This document shows positions 1 to 11,956 of a stretch of DNA of 64,000 bases, one piece after another. The DNA comes from Bidens hawaiensis. Lineage: Eukaryota > Streptophyta > Magnoliopsida > Asterales > Asteraceae. Made by a program: the position numbers and the translations under genes. The stretch is taken from assembly GCA_021521415.1 (NCBI GenBank), contig JAIQDT010003026.1:62001-126000 (forward strand), read 5' to 3'. Every line of letters starts with the position of its first letter. Within the stretch, counting starts at the first letter, position 1. The notes beneath the pieces were generated by a model, which had not been told where the DNA came from, did not search any database, and worked only from the letters and a program-made list of their open reading frames with translations.

Positions 1-1110
1 TTAACGACTTTTCTTAGTTATCTTGATATTTTGGGCAGGTATAACGGCTAGTTACCAAGTCCAACCTATAATCTCACAATCAAGTCAACAAACCACGTGG
101 ATAATTAAGGAAATAGTTATATTGAAGGCAATGGCGGATTTTTAGGAATTATTAGTTAATAGTCTTTATTATTCATAACTCTATTGAGTTATTATCTTTT
201 ATGTATAAATAGAGACTATGATCATCTAGGAAAACAGACAATCCACTGTGAATACAAAAGCAATACACACACACACACTTAGAAATCATTGTATTACTAA
301 TCATAATCTCCAACCTTGTATCCTCATTTTTCATATTAATAAACTTGACAGTGATAGATTTCACCGTCCGAGGGTTTTTTGTGCCGGAGATTATTATAAT
401 CACATACTATCCCGACCAAAGATTATATTGTTAATCTTTGACCGAAGCAATTCGACCAAAGATTACGTTGCTAGTTTTTGACCGAAGTAAGATTATCATA
501 ATCAAGGGTTTTTTCCCTCGTGATCAAATCACGGTGTACAGCTTTATTTCGTTCATACAATCACTGTTGATATCATAGCACTATACCTCACAATTACAGA
601 TTTGGATACATTAACCTTGAGTGATTTTTGCCCAAAACACCAATGTTGACCGAGAACTCAACAATTTGGCCGAGAACAAGTATTTGATGCCGAGAACCCT
701 GTTTTTAAGCCGAAAACCAATTTTAATCATAACTAACTTCCGAGAAAACGGAAAAATTTGATTTGTTTCCAAACCAAAATCCAATCTTTTACCAAAAACA
801 AATCCTTCACCTCTCCGATCAGCTGTTTACCGGAAAAACTAACACAACCACCAAGAAACAAAATTCTTAAATCATTGATATCACAATAATGAGCCTGAAT
901 AACATAAAGGCTTTGATACCAATTGTATGTCCAAGATGGATCTTTCAATTATGATATCAAAATGTTGGTGCGGAAATCCAACACTAGCTGATTCAAGAAC
1001 ACACAACACGAACACGTAGAACACAAGGAATTGCTTCATCCTAAACTACTCCCTATATTCTAAAAACACCTCTCATAAAATATAAAGGATAGAATGTGAA
1101 TACTCTTAGA
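1..1110 (-). mobile_element. Partial LTR-retroelement remnant with PBS-like site
   Basis: On the minus strand, 910-921 reads as a primer-binding site with one mismatch to the initiator-tRNA-Met complement (TGGTATCAAAGC against TGGTATCAGAGC). Two bases away a TG starts a putative LTR running right from 924, and a further TGTTGGTGCGGAAATCC block near 975 is of a kind seen in copia LTRs. Internal sequence would run left off the window. I find no gag or pol coding, so this is a non-autonomous or decayed copy. A plus-strand TATA-like box at 204-211 suggests that 1-600 may hold part of another LTR. Boundaries are not resolved. Confidence 0.35.
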
Positions 1111-2636
1111 CATAAGTTGTCGTGGGAAGTTTCTTGTTTGAACCTTCTTTTCTAAATTTATAAAATCTTTACAGTGTTCCATCCCTTTTAGGCCTTTATC
1201 CAAAAGAAAGAAAAAAAGTTTATAGAACATGTACTAATAAAGTAATTTTGTGTTGTAAGAAGTAAATAACACCCATTTAATGGTTACCACACTTGATATG
1301 CTAACTATGAAAGTAAGAAAAGAGAAGAAAGAACTTATGTTTATAGCTAGTTATTAGAAATTTAGCGTAAGGAATAACCCAACCGGCCCAAATCGTTAAC
1401 ATTTTATATTTTGATACAGATAAGTAGACAACTAACAAACCATTCATGCATATATTTATATACAAAGAAACATAAAACCTTTCGAGCAATATATTACGTG
1501 TCAATATATCCTTCTAGCATAATAGCATACGTGTAAGTATTTATACAACCTTTCAGGCATATGGTATAACCTACGTGTTTGAAATGCATGATGGATGGAC
1601 TTGATCTCGTGACTTAAGATACAAACACTCTAGGAGTATTTCATCATGTATACGTCCTCACATTTAACATGTTCTCTTCGTGAACCACTTATTTTGCTTT
1701 GATAAACTCTTATGATTGAACCCTAGAAAAAATAAAATAATAATAAACCAGGGCCTTGAAATTTTGGCCCAAAGCTTAGAGTCGTCGATACATTCATGAT
1801 TTATAATTGGCATAATCAGCCCTAGCGTATTATATTGTAGCGTGTGCTAATTGCGGTGATTGAGGAGGTAAAATAATCTTAGCGAGTAATGGGCTTAAGG
1901 GAGACCCATTGATAGTTACACACCATGTTACCCTCATTACATACAATTTTAGGGATTCTAGGAAAGACAATTAAGTCTCGTGTTAAAAATCTCAATTTCA
2001 TACTTGATTGTAAAATTTTAACAATACCAAGTTACCATTACCTATCTAGTATCAAACAAGCAAATATATTATTTTTACTTTATCTCTATTTATCTATACT
2101 TTATCTCTTTAAGAACGGCGCATTCCGGGGTGTGAAGTGAGAGAGAAGGGATGCCATAATTAGGGTTTTGAACAAGACGACCTTTTTATTTTTATTTTTT
2201 TTTTCATATTGAAAAAGTATGAAGTCGAAAAAGTATGAAGAACGGGAGGTGTGAAGTTTTTTATCATCCTGGCGTCGAGCTACAAATTTTTTTTATCCTT
2301 TCTATTTGATTATCTTTATAGAATAGATTTAATTTCCCTTTTTTATGAATATGTCATTTTGTCTCTTTTTTATTAGTGGTTTAGAATAGAACAAGTAGTT
2401 AGATGTAAGAGAATGTAGATGAATTTTCTTTAGAATAGAAGAGTCAAGGGTCTTGGTATATTACTTTTATTAGAATCCAATCCCAATGAAGGATTTTCTA
2501 TTGAAAGAGAAGACTAGGTCTAAGTAATGTATACTAAGCCTATTTTACGTTGTTGACAATGTTTATAATGAAACTTAGCATTAGCAAAGGTATTAGTTTT
2601 TTCAAACTTGATCTTGTGCATAAAATTGGGGTTGGG
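1111..2636. other. Unassigned AT-rich intergenic DNA
   Basis: I see no convincing gene or element ends. Short open frames (for example 1925-2140 plus) have no recognisable domain, and their low-complexity composition fits chance. A loose duplication of a GTGTGAAGT-containing stretch lies near 2128-2252. Confidence 0.4.
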
Positions 2637-2931
2637 TTAGGTTGGAGTTTTTAACCAGACTCGTGTTATGATACAAAATTCACTAGAATTGAATATACCA
2701 AAGAAGGGTAGTATACTTAACTCGATTTCGGACAGGAAAAGAGGAAAATTCCATATGAATTTTCCTACGAAGAGTAATGAGGAAAAGTTTGTTTGTTTAT
2801 CCACAACTAGAAAAAGATCAATTTGGTCCATCGAAATGAAATGTGTTTTTGCTTTCCCAATGATCCTAAAAAATATACTAGAATCATATTGGTGGGAAGT
2901 AGCAGTATATTTCAGCGCTAAAAATGGGTAG
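2637..2931. other. Stretch open on both strands, unassigned
   Basis: An 87-codon plus-strand frame (2668-2931) overlaps a 64-codon minus-strand frame (2637-2831). Base composition is more even than in the flanks. I considered an organelle-derived insert, because the sequence looks like intron or spacer DNA, but I could not assign it to any chloroplast or mitochondrial locus. No protein family was recognised. Confidence 0.2.
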
Positions 2932-4459
2932 CCATTATACTAAAAAAAAAAGAAAAACAATTTTATATAAACATGCACATAAATAACCAGGCATTACCTA
3001 ATACCACACTCATTAATCTCATACCCGCTTAGATGCACGAATACCATCCCCTAGGTATGACTCTAAAACAGTCACTAGTTTCAGTCCAAAAACAACATCC
3101 ATGATTTTTAAAAACTACATGTAGCCATCTTAATTTAATATATCAAGAGCAGTGAAGCATATATTGATATACACAAATACATGACCAAATATGTTCAATG
3201 TATCCAACAACATGTGAATCATTCACACATTTATTATCATCATTAGTAGCAAAACATGGATGCCAAACTAAACCTGACCAGTTAAAGACACATAAAAGAT
3301 AGCTCTAGATGTCTAACTCTACTCGCAAGAACAGACCAACTTTACAATAAACAAGACCCCGCTACGTATCGGTGCCAACCCTACACTAAATTAAAACCGC
3401 ACGAGAATTTAGTAGTGGCGAATAAAAAAATTGGGTGTAGGCGTGTAAGAGAATTTAAAAAGGTTGTCACGTCAAAAACCCTTATTTATATTTGATAGTG
3501 GTGAATAAGCTTAAGATCATTTAATAGTGACAAATAAGAGTGAATTCATGTGACCAGATACTGTTAACACTTTGGTATTGGCGAATAAAAGGGATAGGTT
3601 GAATAAAACTTACTACTATTGGGTTTACATCCTAAAAATATGAAAGGGCTAGCCCTCTTTTTCGTCAATTGGACGTGAAGATTGAAGATATTGAAGGTTG
3701 ACTACTATATTATGGGTTTTCTTTTGTCCATTTTCTTGAGGTTCTCGAATGTGTTGAGATTTACATGTTTATCTTAAAAAATCACTTACTTAGAAAAAAA
3801 AAATAAAAGTTGTCTCCAAAAGTTCACACCATACATAGGATATTTAGAATAGAATTACTACATTTGCATTGATGATAAAAGAAGGGGAATGCTAATGTAC
3901 AAAATAATTTTAGCATGAGAATGTAGAAAACAATATTGATTTATTAAAAATGAGAACTTAGAAAACAAATGCCAACTACGATATCAATCTACATAAATAA
4001 TAATTAATGTATTTTAATATCAAAAAAAAATCATAATAATAACAAAAGAATCAAAATTAGCAACAAAATAATAACCGAACAAACTTTTAAAACCATAAGA
4101 AAAAAACCAAATAATAACGACAAAATGTAAATAAAAAAAATACTTATAACGTCTCATAAGAAATCAAAAATTGGTTTTCATGTTAAAAATGATTTGTATT
4201 TGATCCTGAAACGAAAAAAGAAACAAATGTTTTGTCTCCAAAATTTCACACCAGATGTTTTGTCACTAAAACCATAAATGAAAGTTGTTACACATGTGTA
4301 TTATACATTTACACAATGATATAATCGTAGCCATAACTAAATTTCAATATCTTTCAACTAACCAATCGAAAGAATCAAAACGCAATCTAATCAGTTCTGC
4401 ATAATGTAATCGTTTGATTCCTAAACATAATTCAAAGCAAATCGAAAAGAATCTAAGAA
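2932..4459. other. Unassigned intergenic DNA 3' of the TAXIMIN-like gene
   Basis: AT-rich sequence with no coding potential that I recognise. Around 3400-3610 several imperfect copies of a GTGGCGAATAA / GTGGTGAATAA / TTGGCGAATAA motif recur, probably a degraded repeat. The part nearest 4460 would hold the 3' UTR of the minus-strand gene, but no polyadenylation signal can be fixed. Confidence 0.35.
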
Positions 4460-4687
4460 CTAACAAGGGATCTTATAAATAAACCATCTAAGCATTTTGA
4501 TGGGTAACTTTATGAGATCAACGGCTAGATTAGCGAGCCCGGCAACGCAACAGCAACACGGGCACAAGCAACTGACCACCGATCCAATGAGCCATATGAC
4601 AGCACCAACAATCGTGAACACCAATGCGATTAATGCAAATGGTAACCCGATCAAAAAGCCTAGCGGCCGGCAATCCCCATCTCCCAT
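4460..4687 (-). CDS. TAXIMIN-like small cysteine-rich membrane/signalling peptide
   Basis: A 75-residue protein starting MGDGDCRPLGF and ending in KIPC. The CRPLGFLIGLPFA block, a hydrophobic middle (about residues 12-40), a dense cysteine cluster CLCPCCCC (about 41-48) and the ending WFIYKIPC match the conserved plant TAXIMIN family, whose members are about 70-80 residues. In Arabidopsis and Taxus the family is linked to lateral-organ growth and to secondary-metabolism signalling. The hydrophobic stretch could be a signal anchor or secretion signal. The frame is uninterrupted, the start ATG at 4687 is the only candidate at the family's N terminus, and length is normal, so the gene looks functional. 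It stands alone with no coding neighbour; a Helitron lies about 260 bp upstream and could contribute to its promoter. TAX1-type versus TAX2-type was not resolved. Confidence 0.82.
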   Translation of the reverse strand: MGDGDCRPLGFLIGLPFALIALVFTIVGAVIWLIGSVVSCLCPCCCCVAGLANLAVDLIKLPIKMLRWFIYKIPC

Positions 4688-4943
4688 ATTTATTATTTGG
4701 ATCTAATGTAGTATTATACTTATGTTTATGTGTTGTTTGTGTTGTGTGTGAGAATGTGGGACTTGAATATTTTGAAAGCGTTCGGCGGTTGGTTTCTTGG
4801 TGACAAAAATGCCCCTGGAAAGAGAGAGAAGATGACTAGGTAAGGGAAGTTTGAGGGGTTATTATGGTAAATTGAGGTTTGGTGGTAGGGAACGTTTTGA
4901 CTTTTAAAATATGCAGCCACGCTCCTTTCATGTTAATTGCAAA
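4688..4943 (-). promoter_or_regulatory. Upstream region of the TAXIMIN-like gene
   Basis: The DNA between the ATG (4687) and the Helitron end (4944) must hold the 5' UTR and core promoter of the minus-strand gene. No canonical TATA box stands out; an AT-rich patch lies at about 4905-4915. Placement is inferred from position only. Confidence 0.3.
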
Positions 4944-5665
4944 CTAGCCTAATGCCCGTGCGATGCGACGGGGTATGCATGCAAACACGACATCGAACGT
5001 GTAACCAGTGTTAGTAGCGACCGGTATCATATCGACATGCATGTAACCCAACAATAGTGTTCGTGTAACGCGACATCGGACGTGTAACCGGTATCGGTAA
5101 ACGCATCACACAAAGGTTGTACGTGTGCAATCCAGTGTCGATACACGCGTGACCGTTCTGACCAGACCGGGACGAAATTAACCTTTTTTTTATCACGTGT
5201 TTTGACAGTAACCATATCTGATCCATGACCCGAATCCACCCGACCCGTTTGCCGGCCCTAACTGGTAATCACGTAACACATTACATTTTTAAAATTAAAA
5301 AAATTTAGCAATACCATACTCAAATTAAAGAGAATAAAATGCTCGTTTTTATAGTGTAATTGTTTTTGAAAAAATATTAATATGTAAAAAAGTTACGGTC
5401 GTTTAAAAGTCGTAAGGTAGTTAATTTAGAATAAAGGGTAAACGTGTAAATATTATATAAATTGACAAAATGTGATTGAAGTTAAAGGACTATATTTGTA
5501 AATATATTTGAAACAAATATTGTTAACCGTAGAAGATGTGACAAAAGACTACATTACCCCTAAAATGTCATAAATTTATGCATTGTGTGTTGTACCTTAT
5601 GCATGGTTTTGTGTATCTCTTAAAATTTAAGAGGTCCCTAACTCATGCTTTATATATAGTATAGA
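4944..5665 (-). mobile_element. Non-autonomous Helitron (about 0.72 kb)
   Basis: Read on the minus strand, it begins TC (5665-5664) in TCTATACTATATATAAAGC and ends CTAG (4947-4944). About 8 bases before the end lies a GC-rich hairpin (4955-4972: CCCGT..ACGGG with a one-base bulge). The flanks are A on the 5' side and T on the 3' side, the A^T insertion that Helitrons use without target duplication. No Rep/helicase coding is present. Internally, short phrases such as CGACATCG..CGTGTAACC repeat at about 4989 and 5070. Confidence 0.75.
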
Positions 5666-6042
5666 TATATATATGTCCTTCTAATGGAACTTCAAACGCA
5701 TGTTGTAACTCGTGTTTTAATTTTTGTAGATATGGGTCCTGTGGTGGCACTTTTGTTTCACTTTGGGTCTACCTTCAAGTCACAAAGTTAGTTAGTTTGT
5801 GAAAAGACACTAATACCCTTTCAATTTACAACCCTGTTGTGTTTAATAAATGGATTTCGACCCTCGTTTTGTTTAATAATTTCCCTCAAAAAATAATAAC
5901 AAAACCGTGCACAATAGGTTTTGAACCCGGGTCTAGCTAGGACACTACAACTAGACTAAAATGATAATTGTTAAAACTTTGAGTATATATATTGAAATAC
6001 ACAAGTTCAAAAGAGCAAATCAAGAACTAATATTGTGACAAT
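5666..6042. other. Intergenic DNA with a tRNA-like (SINE-like) patch
   Basis: On the minus strand, a B-box-like GGTTCAAAACC (5927-5917) follows an A-box-like TCTAGTTGTAGTG (5956-5944). This resembles the head of a tRNA-derived SINE or a decayed tRNA. I cannot fold a cloverleaf, and no SINE tail or target duplication was identified. Confidence 0.3.
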
Positions 6043-6067
6043 TAGAGGTGGCAAATTGGATGATTGG

Positions 6068-6914
6068 CAGTGACGGATCTAGAAATTTTTTTCAATAGGT
6101 TCACTATTTTAATACGACTGAAGCTAGAAATTTCTGTTTCGGTTTGGGCTAGTTTAATGGTTCAGGTCGTTTAAGGTTCATCACATAATAAATACGATAC
6201 AAAAAAACCAAACCATGGTTTTTATCCTTTGAAAATGTTGCATTACATATTCGACTGGAACTTGTTGAAGGTATTCCTTTTCGATGTAACAAATGCAAGA
6301 ATCGTTTAAGTATCTATCACCCATTCTATTACGTAATTCCGTTCTCACATGCTTCATTGAAGAAAAACATCTTTCATCACTCTCGTCGTTACAATCACTA
6401 AATAATTACACAGTCGAACATGTATGTTCGAAACATCAAAACCAATATGCTCTCGTTCTTTCCTTGTAAATACCTGCTTTAAAGTATTGTGGTTATGGAG
6501 ATCATAAACGGCAAATTCAAATATTACAAGATATGGGTAGGCTCCTATAAGATAATTGAAGTTAAAGTTAAAGCATTACAAAGGTGAATGACAATAAAAT
6601 ATGAATAAGGAAACAATTACCATAACAATAGGAGAGAGTGGGAAACAATAGGCAAAGACAACATATAAAATTATTATAGAAAGCGGCTGGTGGTTAATGA
6701 TTTAAAGCCTAAACGCTTTTCAAAAAATAAGAAAACGTGCTATCGAATGCAAGGCTTTATCTTAACCACTTCACCATAGTTCAATATGTATCTGTTCACT
6801 AATCAATTTACATATGGGTTCACTCTCATACTTTATATAAGAATTGTATTAAAAATCTGAAACTACTCAATGGATCCCTGTGAACTCGCAACGATATATG
6901 TAAATCCGCCCCTA
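6068..6914 (-). mobile_element. Nested hAT-like element (CAGTGACGGAT ends)
   Basis: The left end CAGTGACGGATC and the right end GATCCGCC-type sequence (AATCCGCCCCTA) are inverted repeats. The flanking octamers ATGATTGG (6060-6067) and ATGGTTGG (6915-6922) match at 7 of 8 bases. It lies wholly inside the older hAT at 6043-8106. It contains the tail of a transposase gene (see 6214-6384), so it is a deletion derivative of an autonomous element. Confidence 0.65.
6214..6384 (-). pseudogene. hAT transposase C-terminal dimerization-domain remnant
   Basis: The minus strand encodes, in one frame, a segment with ERCFSSMKHVRTELRNRMGD followed by YLNDSCICYIEKE. This is the signature of the hAT-family C-terminal dimerization region in the zinc-finger/MYM-type transposase group, where a SERxFS-like motif is followed by an LRNRMGDxxLND block. 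Only this domain survives, about 55 codons. No N-terminal zinc finger or RNase-H-fold catalytic core is present, so the fragment cannot be active alone. It is too short for standard ORF cut-offs. Confidence 0.72.
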
Positions 6915-8114
6915 ATGGTTGGGTTGGGTATAGTGATCAAGATGAGTAGAAGTCACGATGGGTAAATTTTAAAAGGAGGTATTAATGGATTTAGGTCAAA
7001 ATGAGTATGTTTTTCTTGATGAGTTTTTTTTTAAGTGAGAACAAGAAGAAAAACATCTTACCTTTTTTTACTTTTTTTAGTTTTCATTTATTTAAGTTAT
7101 AATTTTTTTATTATATATTTCTAAATTATTTTTAAGGGGTTTTTGATCTTAATCATCACCACAATTCTAACCCTTTTCATTTATGACCTTTTTATTTTAA
7201 GTGTTTAACCTTTACCCTTCTTAACTTAGATATTTTTTTCTAAATTTGTTTTTTTTTTGGAAGGTTTTCTAAATTTGTTAACCGCGGTTTCTTCTTTTTT
7301 TTTAACTATCGCTTATCACTAAAATAATAAAAGTTAAAAATAAATCAATTAACAGTATGTTACATGATGCTTTTATTTTACTTAAAAATAAGTTTAATTT
7401 TAGTGCAATTATTGTTACAAAACCTCCAAACACACATATTCATTATCTTGTTTTCTTTTAATTTTCGTTTTCACTTAGATTTCGGTACAGAAGTCAACAT
7501 TACTTTTTAAGGTTAAAATGGAAAATCTAAAATTCTCAAAATGTAACATCATGTTTGTGGATCCAGCATGGTTTGTAAACCTAATTGAAAGTTTTTCATA
7601 TAGATAGTAAACGAAATCTAAATAAGTGCATGTTCAAATATAAACTCGTCAACCTCATTTCAAAAACATATTCAAAATCCAAATTTATCATTCTACTCAA
7701 AACCAACCGACTTAAACATGAAATTTACACAACAAACAAAGACAACTAGACGTCTATACCTCCAAAACTCAATAACCCCAACACATTTACCTAAACGTGG
7801 TTACAATCATGCGTCAGATACAACGCTTCAATATATTCTACAAACTCTTCCTCCATCTCATTCTCGTCTTCATCTGGATAGTAAAAAAAAGTAAGCGAAA
7901 AAATAACATTATATATAAAGTTAAGTAGCAAAGACAATAAACATGGGTTCTTAAAATTTAATGTGATGAGGCAGGGTTAGCAGCCAGATGTTCTAGGGTT
8001 TATAAACATGAAAGAACCCATGTTTACCTAAAACAACCCATTACTTTTGTATTTGAAGTTCAAAATAACCCAAACTTATCTAGATGGGTCAGGATTGCCA
8101 CCTCTACTGACAAT

Positions 8115-9643
8115 AATATTATATAGAGTTTATTCCTCTCAAGACCTACTTAGTCGAAGAACCATCCCTCACAAGACCTACCCTCTCGAACACCCGGTCA
8201 CCTAAGCCACTCCGCCAGTTCTTCCGGTCACTCCGGTTCCCGCTAAATACATAAACTCACTTCGATCGATTATTTGTTTGTTTAGCTCTATGTTGATTGA
8301 TGATTGTTACTACTACTACAAGATATTATTATTAGACTTAATATAAAAAGGAAATATTATTAATTTATAATTAAGGATTGGATTTTGAAATCAATTCAGG
8401 TTAACCTGACCGATGGCCTATTGAATGCTTAGTTTCATAATCAACAATTATGGTTGTTGTTATCGTATTACAAAAACGTCTATTAACACCAGTTTAAAAT
8501 GTAATTTACAACGGTGTGAGGTCCAACCGTTGAATATAATGCAGAGCACCGTTTTATTTTGAACAATTATCCTAACACGTTGTAAATAAAAAAGGAAACT
8601 AGCGTTGTTTTATAGAGAAAACTTTTAACAACGGGTTTTAACCATTATTTTAACACGGTTAACATTTTCACGTTAGATTCCGTTAATATATTCATTACTT
8701 GCAATGGTCTAGAAAATGATTTACAACGGTGTGAGGTCCAACCGTTGAATATTATGCGGAGCTCTGTTTTATTTTGAACAATTATCTCAACTCATTGTTA
8801 ATAAGAAGGAAACTAGTGTTGTTTTACATACAAAAACAACGGGGTTTTAACCATTATTTTAAAACAATTAATACTTCACAATATATTCATTATTTGCAAC
8901 GGTCTACAAAGACCAAACTTCAAACGTTTTGTATATTAGAATGCTTATAATACTAAATCTTTTAAAATTTTCTAAAAAATTACGTAATTTTACACAGATT
9001 ATACTGCAAATCGTTTTATAAGTTTAAAATAGTAATGATTTGTTATAAGTTGAATGGTTATTAATAAGCTAGGTATAACCATAACAAAATCATATCAATA
9101 AATATAAGAGAGGTGCATTATAATAAATGGTTTTTAATAGGGTAGGTAGTCCAGATGTCAATTAATAAGAATTAATATCGATTAAATGAGCTAGGTGCAA
9201 ATATAAAAAATCATTTCAATATATATAAGAGTGATCACTTTGCAAATTTCAACTTGCAAACTTCCTCCAATCTACCCGACCACTTTCAAAATTCTCCAAT
9301 AATTTCATCCTGCAAAATCCTCCCTTTACCAAGTTATATATAACATTATGCTTTGTCCTCTTCTAAAACCACCTCACTATATACTCTTGAACTTTTGTTG
9401 GAATTAGTGTTCTCAGAAATATATTACCTTTTGAACGACTTCTTGTCTTATTCGATTTTTAGATCGGGCAATGAGAAATGTAAGGCGATATGTTGGCCGA
9501 CTAGCCACGTTCTCCGGGATCTTTAGTAGATTTGGATATATGCTTTCAATGGTGTCCGTAGGTTTGAATTCAGGGACTATTTGGCTAAGCTTTTGAAATT
9601 GCTTAAGCTTAGCCCAACACCCTTGAAGACTGATGACCGGGTG
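8115..9643. repeat. Intergenic DNA with ACAACGG-type direct repeats
   Basis: A block of about 115 bp with TTTACAACGGTGTGAGGTCC occurs at 8502-8622 and again at 8719-8835. Single ACAACGG / CAACGGTC phrases continue to about 8910. Such arrays resemble subterminal repeats of CACTA-type transposons, but clear CACTA ends were not found. A second repeat pair (GAGCTAGGT-like plus TATAAGAG) occurs at about 9060-9110 and 9185-9232. From 9240 to 9643 I see nothing assignable. Confidence 0.4.
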
Positions 9644-11951
9644 TGTAACAACTCGAGTTTTTCGAATTAATATTTTTTATTAAATACTCAACTCGTTTCG
9701 ATGTTCGAGTTATTTTATTAAATAAAAGTATCACGCCTATCGAGTATTTAATATTTTGTTAATAATTGTTTATTATATTTATTTATTAAATATAAATTAA
9801 CTCTCAAACTTATACAACTTTAACCCCAAACTATATTTTTACTCGTTTATGATTCCATCTTGATAGTCCAGGGATTATTTTGCAATTTCTACATTTTATA
9901 ATTAAGTAACCCATTTACCCGGATCCAAATCCAAATCCTAGACCCGTTTATTGAACCTGTTTATACAAAATCGCGTCTTGGACCTCAAGTTTCGTAATCA
10001 AAATGGAAATTTAATCAATATACGTATTATACTTACTTGTTTCGGCCTAACCAACGGTTTAATTTAGTTAATTTAATCATTTGTGATTCGTTTTCTTATT
10101 ATATACACGCCGACAATAAATCAACTTCAATATACATACAAACGATCATACAATCCAGTTAAACTTGCATATCCCATCTTTACACCCTCGCCGTCCTAAC
10201 CCCTATAATTAATTACATTAACGTCGCCGTGATATCGCTTTCTTGATCCTTGTCTTGCCGGCCAGTATATTCGCCAATTAATCCTTGTTTAAACATCTTT
10301 GAAGGTAATTTAATATAGGGTTTTGATCATCGTAATCTGCTTTGCATAAGCCCTAACGTTAATTTATCAATCAATGAACGAATTGATTAATTTGATGTTC
10401 TAGGGTTAATGATTGTTTCTGGGCTGAGTCTGTTTCTGTTTATTTAATTGCAATATCGGGTTTAATCAGGCTAACACCCTAGCCCATATGGCTAGGGTGA
10501 TTTTGTTAAAGGCGTTGGGGCTGGAGGTCGCGGGTTCGAACCCCCTCCAGACCCGTCCTTTTTGTTTCTTTTTATTATTACCCCTTTTAGCTTTTATTAA
10601 TATAGTTAATTCATTTGATTTATGTTATAAATATTATAAAATATAGAAATAAATCAGTATTTACAAACACCAACATATAACTAGTTTTTTCGAAATCTTT
10701 GTTAAAATCGCAAATTATACATATATTTATACAAGTAAGAATATATACATACATATATATATATATATAGACACACATTATTAAGTATTCAAACGGTTAA
10801 ATATTTAAAAAAGGTTTTTAATCTCAAATATATATATTTAGATTTTAATTAACTTATTTAGAAATAATATGAATTGTTAAGGCTAATAATATTAAAGTTC
10901 TTTTTAAAAGAGTTTAATTTAAAAATATACATAATTAAAATATAAATTTATTAAATAAAATGCTATTTGTGACAAATATGTTATAAAAAAATATTTTAAT
11001 ACACATTATTTTTATTTTTCTCACAATTTTTAATTTAAAAATAACCATTTTACATACCTAATAAATGTGATTTAATTATTATTGCAAATACCCGTTTAGG
11101 TTTCGATCTCTATTAGTTTATTTATTAACTTGTAGTATTTCTTGTCATTACACTTGCTAGGACTTGACTTTGCTACCTCTCCAGCGCGATGTTTATTCTT
11201 TTATTATTTTATCTCGTTTATTCTTTTACTTAATGCCAAGGTGAGTATCTCACTCCCCTCGTTTACTTATTTTATCTTTTGGGGACATATGCGTAACTAG
11301 ATCTTTTATATTATATAGTATTCAACCGCAACTGTTTATCCTTGTGTGTATATCATCTTGCCTAACTTGCTATTTGCTTACTTGCTTCATTTGAACGCAT
11401 TTTGAAGAAATCGATCATTTATAGTATGATTATAAGACTATATTTGGTAACCAATGTCCGTTTTTACGGCAACGGTTTAGCCCTAGCTTGGTAGCCAATA
11501 TCCATTTGTATGGAATTGGTTTAGCCCTATCTTTATTGTTTGGTTGATTTGTTATGTGCTATGGCTTAATTGTTTATCTCACAAAAACAGTTTGTATTTT
11601 TTTTATTTGTTATATATTTCACATAACTGGTGTTTTACCCACTCAACCTCGTGTTGACAAAACCTATCGTATTTTTAATGCATATGCAGGTCATCGTGTG
11701 ATATGATTACTAAGTTGTTTGAAGAAAACTTAGGATTGCATGCTAGAGAGAAGAAACAAGAATTTAAATTTTTATTTTTGTGTCTTTACTTATCTTAATT
11801 GTGAATTATGTACTTGGTATTTGACAATTGTTGGATTTATTTAATTTGAATTAATAGATATTATAATTTTAGTTATTGCATGATAGTACCTCGAGAGTTG
11901 TGAGCAATCAGCTCATGCCTCGGCATTTCCGCATTAGGTTGGGGTGTGACA
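9644..11951 (+). mobile_element. Solo LTR, Ty3/gypsy style (2.3 kb)
   Basis: The sequence starts TGTAACAACTCGAG and ends TTGGGGTGTGACA. It is flanked by perfect 5-bp duplications GGGTG (9639-9643 and 11952-11956). No internal coding region lies between the flanks, so it is a solo LTR left by LTR-LTR recombination. The GGTTGGGGTGTGACA end is shared in style with the other gypsy LTRs here. A tRNA-like module sits at 10475-10550. Assignment as Ty3/gypsy rests on length, ends and 5-bp duplication. Confidence 0.75.
10475..10550 (+). promoter_or_regulatory. tRNA-like A/B-box module inside the solo LTR
   Basis: A perfect 10-bp hairpin (CACCCTAGCC 10475-10484, GGCTAGGGTG 10490-10499) is followed 21 nt later by a 7-bp stem (10521-10527 with 10544-10550). 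The loop of that stem carries a canonical RNA polymerase III B-box, GGTTCGAACCC (10533-10543). The right side of the first hairpin resembles an A-box (TGGCTAGGGTG). It is not a normal tRNA because no anticodon arm fits. A structurally matching module lies at 16734-16813 on the other strand. Confidence 0.5.
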
Positions 11952-11956
11952 GGGTG

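Larger units (their letters stand above)
6043..8106. mobile_element. hAT-superfamily element with 8-bp target duplication
   Basis: Terminal inverted repeats start TAGAGGTGGCAA and end TTGCCACCTCTA, close to the hAT consensus CAGGGGTGGCAA. The flanking 8-mers are GTGACAAT (6035-6042) and CTGACAAT (8107-8114), matching at 7 of 8 bases, as expected for an ageing hAT duplication. The body carries a second, nested element (6068-6914) close to its left end. The remainder (6915-8106) is AT-rich with no coding frame, so this copy is non-autonomous. Confidence 0.7.

Noticed and set aside
2637..2931. Chloroplast or mitochondrial DNA insert
   Set aside because: Composition is suggestive, but I could not match any organelle gene, so no claim is made.
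10481..10550. Functional tRNA gene
   Set aside because: A- and B-box-like motifs exist, but no acceptor stem or anticodon arm can be folded, and it lies inside a solo LTR.
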